Both the position numbers and the translations under genes were made by a program. Shown here piece by piece: positions 8,161 to 15,540 of a DNA stretch of 24,587 nt. Numbering within the stretch: position 1 is the first letter of the stretch; every line of letters begins with the position of its first letter. Under the pieces are notes generated by a model. It saw only the letters and a program-made list of their open reading frames with translations, was not told the origin of the DNA and did not search any database. Source of the DNA: JBHIBD01 sp046758865 (lineage in GTDB: Bacteria > Planctomycetota > Brocadiia > Brocadiales > Bathyanammoxibiaceae); the NCBI GenBank assembly GCA_046758865.1, contig JBHIBD010000029.1, forward strand, positions 1 through 24,587, read 5' to 3'.

Positions 8161-9195
8161 CTAAATCAGCCCCTTCTCCATTAGTTCTTTTGTGGCAATA
8201 TTGAATTTGTCCTCTGCTTTTTGCGAATTTGACCACTCTACAACCTCTTTCAGGCCTTGTTCCAGGTCTATATGGGGCTTCCAACCCAGGGAGTTTTTAA
8301 TCTCTTTTATATCAGCGTAGCAATGTCTGACGTCTCCCTTGCGGTGTTTGTGGGTAATTTTGGGCTTAATATCTTTTTCTAGGAGCCGGGCCAGGGTTTC
8401 AGCTACTTTCAGGATGGTTTGTGGCTTACCAGTGCCCACATTAAACACCTGGTAGTTTGCCTCGTCCCGCTCCGTGGCCAAGATGGTCGCATCTACAATG
8501 TCATGAACCGAGATGAAGTCTCTGGTTTGTAGGCCATCTTCGTAGATAACCGGGGCCTCATTATTCTTTAAGCGACTCAGAAATATGGCTATTACACCAG
8601 TATAGGGGTTAGATAAGGATTGCCCCGGCCCGTAAATGTTGAAGTATCTAAGGGCTACTGTGGGGAAGTTGTAAGTCCTGCCGAAGTTCAGGCACATGTC
8701 TTCCTGCGCCTTCTTGGTGAGGCCGTAAATCGAATTCACCTCCGGGCTTGCACCCTCCGGCACAGGTATCGGGTTACCATGCCGACGTGGTCCTTCTCCA
8801 TATATACTCATAGATGAGGCAACCATTAGCTTCTTTGTTTTGTTCTTCTTTTTGACTAAGATGTCCAGTAGATTTGCCGTACCCCCCACATTTACATCCA
8901 CGTAATGCTTTATCTCATACTGGGCCTGTCCCACCCCTACAGCGGCTGCGAGGTGAAATATCCATTCTTGGCCTTTAACGGCCCTGGCCAGCATATCGTA
9001 ATCCCGTACGTCTCCGTGAATGAATCCAACCCCTTTGTTTGTACAATCCTCCATAAGGTCGGCAGATTCGTTACAATGTACCTGTGGATCCAGGTTGTCG
9101 AAAATGGTAACCTCATGGCCCTTTCTCGCTAATTTACCTGCGAGATGAGAGCCAATAAAGCCTGCTCCACCAGTGATTAAGATTTTTTTATACAT
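8161..9195 (-). CDS. NAD-dependent sugar-nucleotide epimerase, probably dTDP-L-rhamnose 4-epimerase type
   Basis: The protein has 344 residues and is an extended short-chain dehydrogenase of the GalE-like group. The Rossmann motif GGAGFIGSHLA is at about residues 8-18, the catalytic serines are in ASSMSIYGEG, and Y-x3-K appears as YGLTK. The motif FNIYGPGQSLSNPYTGVIAI followed by FLSRL and DGLQTRDFISVHDIVDA resembles the dTDP-L-rhamnose 4-epimerase group rather than UDP-galactose epimerases. It sits 102 bases upstream of rfbD and 35 bases downstream of an RmlC-family gene, so a dTDP-sugar substrate makes sense; the product could be dTDP-6-deoxy-L-talose. The family is sure, the substrate is inferred. 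Confidence 0.8.
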   Translation of the reverse strand: MYKKILITGGAGFIGSHLAGKLARKGHEVTIFDNLDPQVHCNESADLMEDCTNKGVGFIHGDVRDYDMLARAVKGQEWIFHLAAAVGVGQAQYEIKHYVDVNVGGTANLLDILVKKKNKTKKLMVASSMSIYGEGPRRHGNPIPVPEGASPEVNSIYGLTKKAQEDMCLNFGRTYNFPTVALRYFNIYGPGQSLSNPYTGVIAIFLSRLKNNEAPVIYEDGLQTRDFISVHDIVDATILATERDEANYQVFNVGTGKPQTILKVAETLARLLEKDIKPKITHKHRKGDVRHCYADIKEIKNSLGWKPHIDLEQGLKEVVEWSNSQKAEDKFNIATKELMEKGLI

Positions 9196-9230
9196 GACTA
9201 TTCGCTAAATTCTTATTCCCAGAAATGACT

Positions 9231-9686
9231 TTAACCATCCTTATGTGACCAGTCATAGGGTATGTTATTATCATGTGGGTTGATTCTGTGTTCGTCCGGC
9301 TCCTCATAATTATAGAGTTCGGTAGGTACATTTATAAGATAGACCGGCTCCGGCCCCACTGCCTTAAAGCCATGGGCCACCATTGGGGGTATTTGCACCA
9401 TGGTGGGGTTCCGCTCGCCTATAAAGAACTCATTTATTTCACCCTTGGTCCCCGAGTCTTCTCGCATGTCATATAGGACGACTTTTGCCATACCCTTCAC
9501 CACAAAAAAATTATCTGTCTGTTTCTTGTGATAGTGCCACCCTTTGACTACACCTGGATATCCAACGGTAAGATAGACCTGACCAAACTTCTGAAACTCA
9601 GGATAATCGGGGCGCATCATCTCCATCAAGAAGCCCCTTTCATCTGGAACGACCTTTAGCTTTCTTGTGACGACATCTTCAATCAC
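9231..9686 (-). CDS. RmlC-family dTDP-4-dehydrorhamnose 3,5-epimerase-like cupin
   Basis: The protein has 151 residues, about 30 fewer than classic RmlC. The RmlC core is visible: KGWHYHKKQTDNFFVVKG corresponds to the RGLHYQ region with the catalytic histidine, VQIPPMVAHGF to IPPGFAHGF, and DEHRINPHDNNIPYDW to the C-terminal DE...DP.I...W element. RmlC inverts C3 and C5 of dTDP-4-keto-6-deoxyglucose in rhamnose synthesis. The short form and the extra basic residues near the active site leave open a related epimerase or isomerase role. Translation appears to start at GTG (9684-9686), seven bases after a GAGGGG ribosome site. The gene is co-directional with the epimerase and rfbD. Confidence 0.8.
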   Translation of the reverse strand: MIEDVVTRKLKVVPDERGFLMEMMRPDYPEFQKFGQVYLTVGYPGVVKGWHYHKKQTDNFFVVKGMAKVVLYDMREDSGTKGEINEFFIGERNPTMVQIPPMVAHGFKAVGPEPVYLINVPTELYNYEEPDEHRINPHDNNIPYDWSHKDG

Positions 9687-9730
9687 CCTGCGGCCCCTCT
9701 ACCCGGTCTTTTATAAAGGCGCACCTTAGT

Positions 9731-10711
9731 TTAAGAAACCTGCTCGACTGCCCGTTTGCCCTTTATTCCCATATACGCAGGACAGCCCCTGAGGTGCCAC
9801 TCAAGCACCTTCAGGTAGGCATATACCCTCGACCGTAAGCCCTCGTGAAGAAATAGTGTGAGGGTAAGACCCAATATAGACAATACGAGACTTACAGTAA
9901 GCCTCAATGGTTTGAGGAGCTTGATGATAAGATACTCTGTAGCGCTCCTGTTCTTCCTGAAAAATTTGTAAAGGGAGCGGTAATACTCAATAACAGAATT
10001 GGCCCTATTGGTCCTGGATTTCCCCTTTGTCCCACCACCACCAAAATGATACATCTGGAGATTTGGCAGGTAAAAACACCTCCATCCAGCCTTTTTGATG
10101 CGGAAGCATGTGTCGCTGTCTTCTAAATATACAAAATAATCCTCATCAAAAAAGCCTACCTGCCTGAAGACATCCTGTCTCAATATAACTCCGGCAAACA
10201 GCACCGACTCCACCTCCAGGGGCTCCTTGTAGTCCACCCGCTTGCTGGGGTAGCGACCAGGAAAGCATATTCTCAACAGACTTTTATTCAAGAGTTCTGT
10301 TGTTAGTGAGGGAAAATTATCAAAGGTATTCTGTTTTGAACCATCTCGGTTAATGAATTGCGGCGCCACGATAGCTACATCAGGGTGTGTGTTAAGAAAT
10401 GACACCATACCCTCTACCGTCCCTTCCAGGAGCACGGTATCTGTATTAAGAAGAAAGACATACGGTGTCTGTATACCCCGTAAGGCCTGATTGTTGGCCA
10501 TAGTAAAACCGCGATTTTCCTTGTTTCTTGTAAGCCTCACCTCAGGGAATTTTTCCCTAAGCGTCTCCACACTGCCGTCCGTGGAGCCATTATCCACCAC
10601 GTAGACATCAAATGAGAGGTTCCTAACCGTCTTGTATAAGGATGCAAGACAGTCCTCCAGCAGGTCTCTTGTGTTCCAGTTAACAATAACAACAGAAAGC
10701 TCTTTTTTCAT
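9731..10711 (-). CDS. GT2 glycosyltransferase, rhamnosyltransferase-like
   Basis: The protein has 326 residues. The GT-A fold of family 2 starts at once with LSVVIVNWNTRDLLEDCL, then VDNGSTDGS, and the metal-binding region LLNTDTVLL. The segment FDEDYFVYLEDSDTCFRIKK is typical of WbbL-like rhamnosyltransferases. A hydrophobic stretch near residues 271-290 (SLVLSILGLTLTLFLHEGL) suggests membrane attachment near the C-terminus. With RmlC/RfbD genes next door, transfer of a deoxyhexose such as rhamnose is a fair guess. Its stop is 44 bases from the RmlC-like start, and its own start is 13 bases past the preceding transferase. Acceptor unknown. Confidence 0.85.
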   Translation of the reverse strand: MKKELSVVIVNWNTRDLLEDCLASLYKTVRNLSFDVYVVDNGSTDGSVETLREKFPEVRLTRNKENRGFTMANNQALRGIQTPYVFLLNTDTVLLEGTVEGMVSFLNTHPDVAIVAPQFINRDGSKQNTFDNFPSLTTELLNKSLLRICFPGRYPSKRVDYKEPLEVESVLFAGVILRQDVFRQVGFFDEDYFVYLEDSDTCFRIKKAGWRCFYLPNLQMYHFGGGGTKGKSRTNRANSVIEYYRSLYKFFRKNRSATEYLIIKLLKPLRLTVSLVLSILGLTLTLFLHEGLRSRVYAYLKVLEWHLRGCPAYMGIKGKRAVEQVS

Positions 10712-10724
10712 GCAAAGAGGTTAT

Positions 10725-11855
10725 CTAACCCAATAAGGTCTTATATACGGCCTCTACATCTCGGGCTTCTTTATCCAGAGAGAACCTCTCTACAGCTATC
10801 TGTCTTGAGGCCTCTCCCATGCGCCGCCTCAGGGCTTCGTCAGAGGCTAGTTTTAGGATGGCCTCTGAGAGTCTTTCTGGGGTGTCGTCAATCACGAACC
10901 CGTTTTTGCCGTGCTCAACTATTTCGGGGAGCATGCCCCTCCGGGCCGCTACAACTGGAAGGCCCATGGCCATCGCCTCCCGCACCGCCCTACAGGAACC
11001 ATCCGTACCAGGAACGAGGAAGACCTTTATATCCATAGAGGCTAACATATCTACGTACTCGTTACTATCTTTGTATCCGGGAAAAATCACCTTGCCGTTG
11101 AGGCCCATCCTTTTGGTAGGCTCCACCGCCACAGGGTCCATGTTGGTCCCTCTTCCCACGATAAGGGCCCTGAGATTGGGCATCTTATCTGAGGCCCGGC
11201 GGAATGCCTCCAGAAATACGTTGAAACGTCTGTGCCGCTGGATTCTAGCGACCACGCCCACCACTACGTCTTCCGGCCCGATGTCCAGGGTCTTCCTGAT
11301 GTGCGGCTCTGTTTTGCGGGGACTGAAACGATTCGTGTCTACTCCCACCTCTATCTTCCACACCCTGTCCAGGGACAGGTGGAAGTTTTTCACATCCGCC
11401 TCTTTCGCCCTTTCTGATACCGTTACCAGCCCCGATGTAAGGCGTGAGATGAGTAGCTGGTTGCGTATGGTTTTTTTAAGGCCCTCCCCTTCGTAGCTGG
11501 TACGAAGTATGGGCACAGAAGACCATGCAACCCTGGCTGAAAGCCCCGCAAGCAGGTTATCGTTGGTCATGTGGGCATGGAGGATGTCAGGTTTCTCGGC
11601 CCTTATGTACTTTGAGATGGCCCAGATATCCCTCGAATTGTCCGTGATGTATAGATGCTTCCTGAGCCTCAAGTCTAAGGTTGCCACCCCAAGGTCTTTT
11701 GCCCTCTTCCTAATGCTGTCGAGACCTTCCTCTGGGGGCATGCCGCAGGCAAAGGCCACTTTATGTCCTCGCGACTTGAGCATGCGACAGAGATTGATGG
11801 CGTGCTCGGCCGGGCCTGTCCATTTCCAGTTACTGAACAGATGCAGTATGAACAT
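10725..11855 (-). CDS. GT4 glycosyltransferase (GT-B fold)
   Basis: The protein has 376 residues from the chosen start. The N-terminal half carries the acceptor-side motif SNWKWTGPAEHAINLCRML and the HAHMTNDN region. The C-terminal half has the family-4 nucleotide-sugar motif EAMAMGLPVVAARRGMLPEI, an E-x7-E element, and a final ERFSLDKEARDVEAVY. It probably extends the LPS core or another envelope glycan. I chose ATG at 11855 (MFILHLF...), which follows AGAGGA. A longer frame to 11921 exists, but its extra 22 codons run into the G/C palindrome at 11897-11941 and look non-coding. Donor sugar unknown. Confidence 0.85.
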   Translation of the reverse strand: MFILHLFSNWKWTGPAEHAINLCRMLKSRGHKVAFACGMPPEEGLDSIRKRAKDLGVATLDLRLRKHLYITDNSRDIWAISKYIRAEKPDILHAHMTNDNLLAGLSARVAWSSVPILRTSYEGEGLKKTIRNQLLISRLTSGLVTVSERAKEADVKNFHLSLDRVWKIEVGVDTNRFSPRKTEPHIRKTLDIGPEDVVVGVVARIQRHRRFNVFLEAFRRASDKMPNLRALIVGRGTNMDPVAVEPTKRMGLNGKVIFPGYKDSNEYVDMLASMDIKVFLVPGTDGSCRAVREAMAMGLPVVAARRGMLPEIVEHGKNGFVIDDTPERLSEAILKLASDEALRRRMGEASRQIAVERFSLDKEARDVEAVYKTLLG

Positions 11856-11896
11856 ATTCCTCTGATTTATATTGAGACCTCTGATATTATGTTGGG

Positions 11897-11941
11897 CCCT
11901 CCCCCTTCCCCCTCCCTTCAAGGGAGGGGGAAGGGGGAGGG
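11897..11941. repeat. 45-base perfect C/G-rich hairpin
   Basis: Two 22-base arms (positions 11897-11918 and 11920-11941) are exact complements around a single C. One arm is nearly pure pyrimidine and the other nearly pure purine. It ends 42 bases upstream of the GT4 start codon. Confidence 0.65.
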
Positions 11942-12012
11942 TGGCTCTTTTGATCTTCTAAGTCTGTCCATCTCAAGCAAATACGACCGTGTTAACGATT
12001 ACCCCCACCCTG

Positions 12013-12034
12013 CCCTCCCCCTTTAGGGGGAGGG
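12013..12034. repeat. Second C/G-rich hairpin of the same type
   Basis: CCCTCCCCCT and AGGGGGAGGG pair perfectly over 10 bases around TT. The flank CCACCCT complements the GGGTGG that ends the first hairpin, so both may belong to one larger element. Confidence 0.55.
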
Positions 12035-12063
12035 AAAACTGGGTCTGCACCATGTAAAGTTAC

Positions 12064-12080
12064 ACTTTTGCAGAGGGCTC
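12064..12080. repeat. Dispersed 17-base repeat, copy 2 (ACTTTTGCAGAGGGCTC)
   Basis: Inverted relative to 176-192, with 15 of 17 positions matching. It lies between two other repeat types. Confidence 0.35.
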
Positions 12081-12115
12081 ATTGCAACTTCCATAAAAAT
12101 CACATGGATACCCTA

Positions 12116-12187
12116 TGTCATTCTGAGCGAAGTGAAGAATCTGGTACTTTGGAGACTCTTCAGTCGTTTCACTCCCTCAGAATGACA
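12116..12187. repeat. 72-base inverted-repeat element with TGTCATTCTGAG ends
   Basis: The ends TGTCATTCTGAG and CTCAGAATGACA are perfect 12-base inverted repeats. Inside, GCGAAGTGAA and TTCACT also face each other. A half copy is at 2170-2181. The pattern fits a small non-autonomous palindromic repeat of a type I recall from many bacterial genomes; the comparison is from memory. Confidence 0.6.
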
Positions 12188-12209
12188 ATTTTGTAAGGTT
12201 TTCAGGGTT

Positions 12210-12606
12210 TCATATTTTCCTTACTACAGTTTCCCAAAATATACTTCTATTTATATAAGCCCATATGCGATTTCTATAATCTTCTATGGATTCACCATCT
12301 TCTCTTTTAAGCTGAATTGCACTCCCAAAATCCAAGATAGGTTGTTCATCCGGATATTGAGCGTATATCCAATCATTTTTATGTTTTTTGAAAATTTCTT
12401 TTAATATACATACAGCGTACATAGTCGACACCTTCTTGCCTATTATAAAAATAGATAGCAAATAAGGAATCGGTAAAAAGTTTAACATAAGCATATTTAA
12501 GAGTAGTTTCTTCAGCGATTTCTTTTGCTCCTCTAGTTATAATACTTTTTGATAAATAAAGAGCCCCAATTAATTCAAAATTATAACCCATTAATATAAA
12601 AGACAT
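12210..12606 (-). pseudogene. Frameshifted AT-rich gene of unknown function
   Basis: Two overlapping minus-strand frames look like one interrupted gene. The first starts at ATG 12606 (MSFILMGYNFELIGALYLSK), six bases after a good GGGGAAG site, and stays open to 12379. The second frame carries the rest, from about MYAVCILKEIFKKH through QPILDFGSAIQL to the stop at 12210. A +1 shift somewhere around 12380-12440 would join them into a protein of about 131 residues. The stretch is clearly more AT-rich than its neighbours, which suggests recent acquisition. I recognise no domain. Alternatives are two overlapping small genes or a sequencing error. Confidence 0.4.
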
Positions 12607-12629
12607 ATTTAACTTCCCCATACATTTAT

Positions 12630-14243
12630 TTATTCCAGTGGTTCCATAACCACCGGTATCCTCTTACTACTTTCTTTCATGACCTCACTCAAGAATCCGA
12701 TTTTAGAACGTATATCATCTGTATCCCTGGTATACGCCTGGTAGAAGCGCAACCTGTCGGCCCACGTTATGCACCGTGGGATGGACGTGTGAAGCTGTGC
12801 AAGGTTCTTTATCCTGCGCCTGAGAGAAACCTCTTGGTCAAAGACCACCCTGTCGTAGTCTATAAAATAAAATTCCCACTTATCCTGCGGAAGCTCTTTT
12901 ACAAGTATGTTGCACGCCTTTAGGTCACCGTGATAGACCTTTTTATCATGGAGCGACCTTATAGCCTGGGCAAAACTTACTATAAAGTCTTCTTTTTTCC
13001 TTAGGCTAGGCCCATTGACTGGGTCCTTAAAATGTTCAAGTATATAGTAGTCTATGCGGGGGAGGCCCACCAGGGCCGTGCTCAGGAGGAATGCCCCATC
13101 TGTTCCTTCTACTAGTGCCAGGGGTGGGGATGTGGGTACGTTTCGCACCACCAATCCATTCCCAATAACCCATGCCCTCTTGGCCCTAGATATACCGAGT
13201 CTGCTCTTTATGCGGTCAATCACCCCCACGTTTCTGTAGTGTTTTACGCAGACCTTTCCCTGGGGAGTCTCTACAATGGAAAGGCTTGTCCTCTTTGTAC
13301 TTTTCAGTGCATCCCCGCCATTTCCAGAAGACTTGTTATATACCTCTAATGCACCTAACACCGACTCCCTAGAAAATTCCCTCCTGTGGAAAAGCCTCCA
13401 ACCTTTATAGCTTCCCACAGAGAAGGACGTGCTTTTAACCAGACACCTCTTCGTCCTGCTTTTCAAATGAGCCTTTCTTATTCGCATTGCCAAGGATTTC
13501 ACGATTTTCTTGTTGCGTTTCAGGTTCGTATTAAAAAGGCGGCTGTCTTGGGCATAGAGTTTTAGAAATGTGTCCTGGTCCTGAGGGCTGAAGGTGGGAG
13601 CGAAGGAGTCTATAAGCTTTGCCAGCATGTGCTGGATCTGCTCCTTGCTCAGTGCTATGAGCAATCTTGCAGAATGTAGGTCTACTAAAAGGATCTGTGG
13701 CTCGTGGCCCCTTTTTTTAAGGAGAAGGTTGCCAAGCTGAAAATCTTTATAGAAGATGTTTTCTTTGCGGAGCTTGTTGGCCAATAAGGCAAGGGTCATT
13801 AGGAGTGGTTCCTTTTCTGCACCGGTTGCTTCTCTGAGAGGCACAGCCAAGGGAATCTCAAGGGTTACCAGATAGTTTTCAATCGTTTTTTTGCTCCACC
13901 TCTCCCCCAGGGCAATGGGCTCGGGTACCGGAAAACCCTTCTCCCTCATTATAAGCATCATCTTCCATTCCCTATGGGCCTGGGATTGACGAAACCTGGT
14001 TAGAAACCTGCCCCTCCAGTCCCTGATTCGGTACCTTTTTATGTACACCCCAGCGGCATCCTGGTTGTATGGCTTATACAAATATACCTTGCGATAGACA
14101 TTGCGTTTTATCATCTTACACTTCTCGAGAGAGGGAATCTGTTCTATACGTCTCAGTACGCGATTCTCCATGAGACGGCTGTACTTGCTGCTCACCGTCC
14201 ACTTAATATTCTTATGTTCGAACGTATAGAATTGTGGCTCCAT
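12630..14243 (-). CDS. Tandem lipopolysaccharide-kinase-like protein (two kinase domains)
   Basis: The protein has 537 residues, about twice a single KdkA/WaaP-type kinase. These cytoplasmic enzymes phosphorylate Kdo or heptose of the LPS inner core. Domain 1 (about 50-215) shows a candidate ATP lysine in VYIKRY (K69), an HREW glutamate (E92), a catalytic loop YKDFQLGN (D167, N172) and a metal aspartate in LVDLHSA (D188). Domain 2 (about 315-530) shows VCVKHY (K334), VYHGDLKACN (D440, N445) and FIDYDRV (D462). Both domains keep the key lysine, loop aspartate, asparagine and metal aspartate, so both may be active. Neighbouring core glycosyltransferases support an LPS role. The two domains could modify two positions of one core sugar or two sugars. 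Confidence 0.82.
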   Translation of the reverse strand: MEPQFYTFEHKNIKWTVSSKYSRLMENRVLRRIEQIPSLEKCKMIKRNVYRKVYLYKPYNQDAAGVYIKRYRIRDWRGRFLTRFRQSQAHREWKMMLIMREKGFPVPEPIALGERWSKKTIENYLVTLEIPLAVPLREATGAEKEPLLMTLALLANKLRKENIFYKDFQLGNLLLKKRGHEPQILLVDLHSARLLIALSKEQIQHMLAKLIDSFAPTFSPQDQDTFLKLYAQDSRLFNTNLKRNKKIVKSLAMRIRKAHLKSRTKRCLVKSTSFSVGSYKGWRLFHRREFSRESVLGALEVYNKSSGNGGDALKSTKRTSLSIVETPQGKVCVKHYRNVGVIDRIKSRLGISRAKRAWVIGNGLVVRNVPTSPPLALVEGTDGAFLLSTALVGLPRIDYYILEHFKDPVNGPSLRKKEDFIVSFAQAIRSLHDKKVYHGDLKACNILVKELPQDKWEFYFIDYDRVVFDQEVSLRRRIKNLAQLHTSIPRCITWADRLRFYQAYTRDTDDIRSKIGFLSEVMKESSKRIPVVMEPLE

Positions 14244-14336
14244 ACCTGCCGTCCCTGTAACACATAGAGTTTGTCTTGTTTCTAGTAAATTCTATACCAC
14301 CAGAACTCCGTCAAAGTAGAGAGAGCACAACCGGTT

Positions 14337-15119
14337 TCACTCCCCCCGACCGTTTTTATCCCTTTTATTTTGAATCTCCCAGTACTTTGCATACTTCAGA
14401 AACGAGTACATTGAGCCCATGACGGCTATAATAAGACCCGGGACACCGTCCAGGAATCCCCTTTTTACAAAATACATGGAAAAGAACCGCCCTACGGGCC
14501 TAAAAATCATAGAAGAGAGGCCGAAACTGGTTCCCTCCTTCTGCACTTGCTCAGCAAAGATAGTGGTGAATTTATTAACGGTGACAAGTTGGGAGGAGAT
14601 GTCATCGTAGCTGAAGTGCCAGAGGTCTCTACTTAGGTTCTTGGTGGTTCCCCTTTTAAGTGTAACCCGGTCGTGGGGATTAATCCCTCCCCACCTACCA
14701 AGGTCTTTCCTAAAAAGCCGGAGCTTATAGTCGGGATACCACCCACAGTGATTTATCCACTTACCTAGGAAGTAAGTGTGTCTTGGCAGGAAATAGCCAG
14801 CGTAGATACTGCCATTTGTAGAAAGCTCCTCCTGGATTTCCCTGGCAAGTTCGGGGGAAAGACACTCATCAGCATCAATGCAGAGGACCCATTCATGGGT
14901 GGCCAGGTTCAGGGCGTTGTTCTTTTGTTCTATATGACCAGGAAAGGGTCTCTGGTACACCCTCTCTGTGTACTCCCTACATATCTCCACCGTCTTGTCC
15001 GTGCTCCCAGAGTCTACGACCACTATCTCCTCTGCCCACTTCACACTCTCAAGGCAGCGGCGGATCTTCGGTTCCTCATTGTAGGTTATTATACATACGG
15101 ATATGGGGGGTCTAGACAT
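14337..15119 (-). CDS. WaaE/KdtX-like GT2 glycosyltransferase of the LPS core
   Basis: The protein has 260 residues. It begins ISVCIITYNEEPKIRRCLES, has VVVDSGSTDKT, and the metal site CIDADE, which together mark family 2 of the WaaE/KdtX group. The segment WYPDYKLRLFRKDLGRWGG and the following HDRV are typical of that group, which adds a glucose or similar sugar to inner-core heptose. A hydrophobic stretch (GLIIAVMGSMYSFLKYAKYW) near the C-terminus suggests peripheral membrane contact. It follows the small NifS/TusA-like ORF by 23 bases and precedes the tandem kinase. The group is well supported, the exact sugar is not. Confidence 0.85.
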   Translation of the reverse strand: MSRPPISVCIITYNEEPKIRRCLESVKWAEEIVVVDSGSTDKTVEICREYTERVYQRPFPGHIEQKNNALNLATHEWVLCIDADECLSPELAREIQEELSTNGSIYAGYFLPRHTYFLGKWINHCGWYPDYKLRLFRKDLGRWGGINPHDRVTLKRGTTKNLSRDLWHFSYDDISSQLVTVNKFTTIFAEQVQKEGTSFGLSSMIFRPVGRFFSMYFVKRGFLDGVPGLIIAVMGSMYSFLKYAKYWEIQNKRDKNGRGE

Positions 15120-15142
15120 TCCCTGGGAACTCCCCTACAGGT

Positions 15143-15400
15143 CTAACTCGACTTCTTTACATAGGCCCTGTACTCGCCACTGGCCTCTTCTATCCCAAGG
15201 AACTCATTACCTGTGGTCTGGCACCAGGCCTTTATTCTCTCATCTGTGGCAATGACCTCAAGTACCTCCTTGGCCCTTCGACTCGGTCCATGAAGGCTGG
15301 AGGGATCGACGAGGCCCTCCTTTAGTAAGGATGTCGTAAGCTCCACCACCTCCGGGTGAAGGGATATGGCCGAAAAATTGTCCAAGTATACCTGTCTCAT
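15143..15400 (-). CDS. Small chimeric ORF: cysteine-desulfurase head joined to a TusA-like tail
   Basis: The product has 85 residues. Residues 1-47 (MRQVYLDNFSAISLHPEVVE ... DPSSLHGPSRRAKEVLE) match the conserved N-terminus of NifS/IscS desulfurases. Residues 48-85 (VIATDERIKAWCQTTGNEFL ... GEYRAYVKK) look like the C-terminal half of a TusA-family sulfur carrier. The desulfurase PLP lysine and catalytic cysteine and the TusA CPxP cysteine are all absent. This looks like an in-frame internal deletion of a desulfurase-TusA fusion or of two adjacent genes. It is still a clean ORF, first in the envelope cluster, with an AGGG site nine bases before ATG. It may be a translated relic or a reused small protein; no enzyme activity is expected. 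Confidence 0.6.
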   Translation of the reverse strand: MRQVYLDNFSAISLHPEVVELTTSLLKEGLVDPSSLHGPSRRAKEVLEVIATDERIKAWCQTTGNEFLGIEEASGEYRAYVKKSS

Positions 15401-15464
15401 TAGGAAATCCCTATCTTTCTATTAGACCGCAGGTTAAGTGATACCCCGGTATACTAACCGATTA

Positions 15465-15493
15465 ATTATATACGTCGCCCACCCGAAAAGCAA
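15465..15493 (-). promoter_or_regulatory. Promoter for the minus-strand envelope cluster
   Basis: On the minus strand TTGCTT (15488-15493) is followed after exactly 17 bases by a perfect TATAAT (15465-15470). The start would fall near 15458, about 58 bases before the ATG at 15400. It is the only good promoter seen ahead of this run of genes. Confidence 0.5.
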
Positions 15494-15502
15494 GCCTTAG
15501 TG

Positions 15503-15530
15503 TTGACAGGTCTTAGGTCATGTTTAATAT
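15503..15530 (+). promoter_or_regulatory. Candidate promoter of the phosphoesterase gene
   Basis: A perfect TTGACA (15503-15508) is followed after 16 bases by TAATAT (15525-15530). Transcription would begin within a few bases of the ATG at 15541, so the message would be nearly leaderless, which weakens the call. It is back-to-back with the minus-strand promoter. Confidence 0.35.
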
Positions 15531-15540
15531 AAGGGCATTA

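Larger units (their letters stand above)
11856..12209. other. Repeat-filled spacer upstream of the GT4 gene
   Basis: This 354-base spacer holds no gene I can support. It contains two strong C/G-rich hairpins (11897-11941 and 12013-12034), a copy of the ACTTTTGCAGAGGGCTC repeat (12064-12080) and the 72-base TGTCATTCTGAG inverted repeat (12116-12187). The hairpins would be transcribed if the minus-strand cluster is one operon, and could attenuate it. Confidence 0.6.

Noticed and set aside
11856..11921. 22-codon N-terminal extension of the GT4 gene
   Set aside because: It starts inside the 45-base C/G hairpin, and the family domain begins right at the ATG at 11855.
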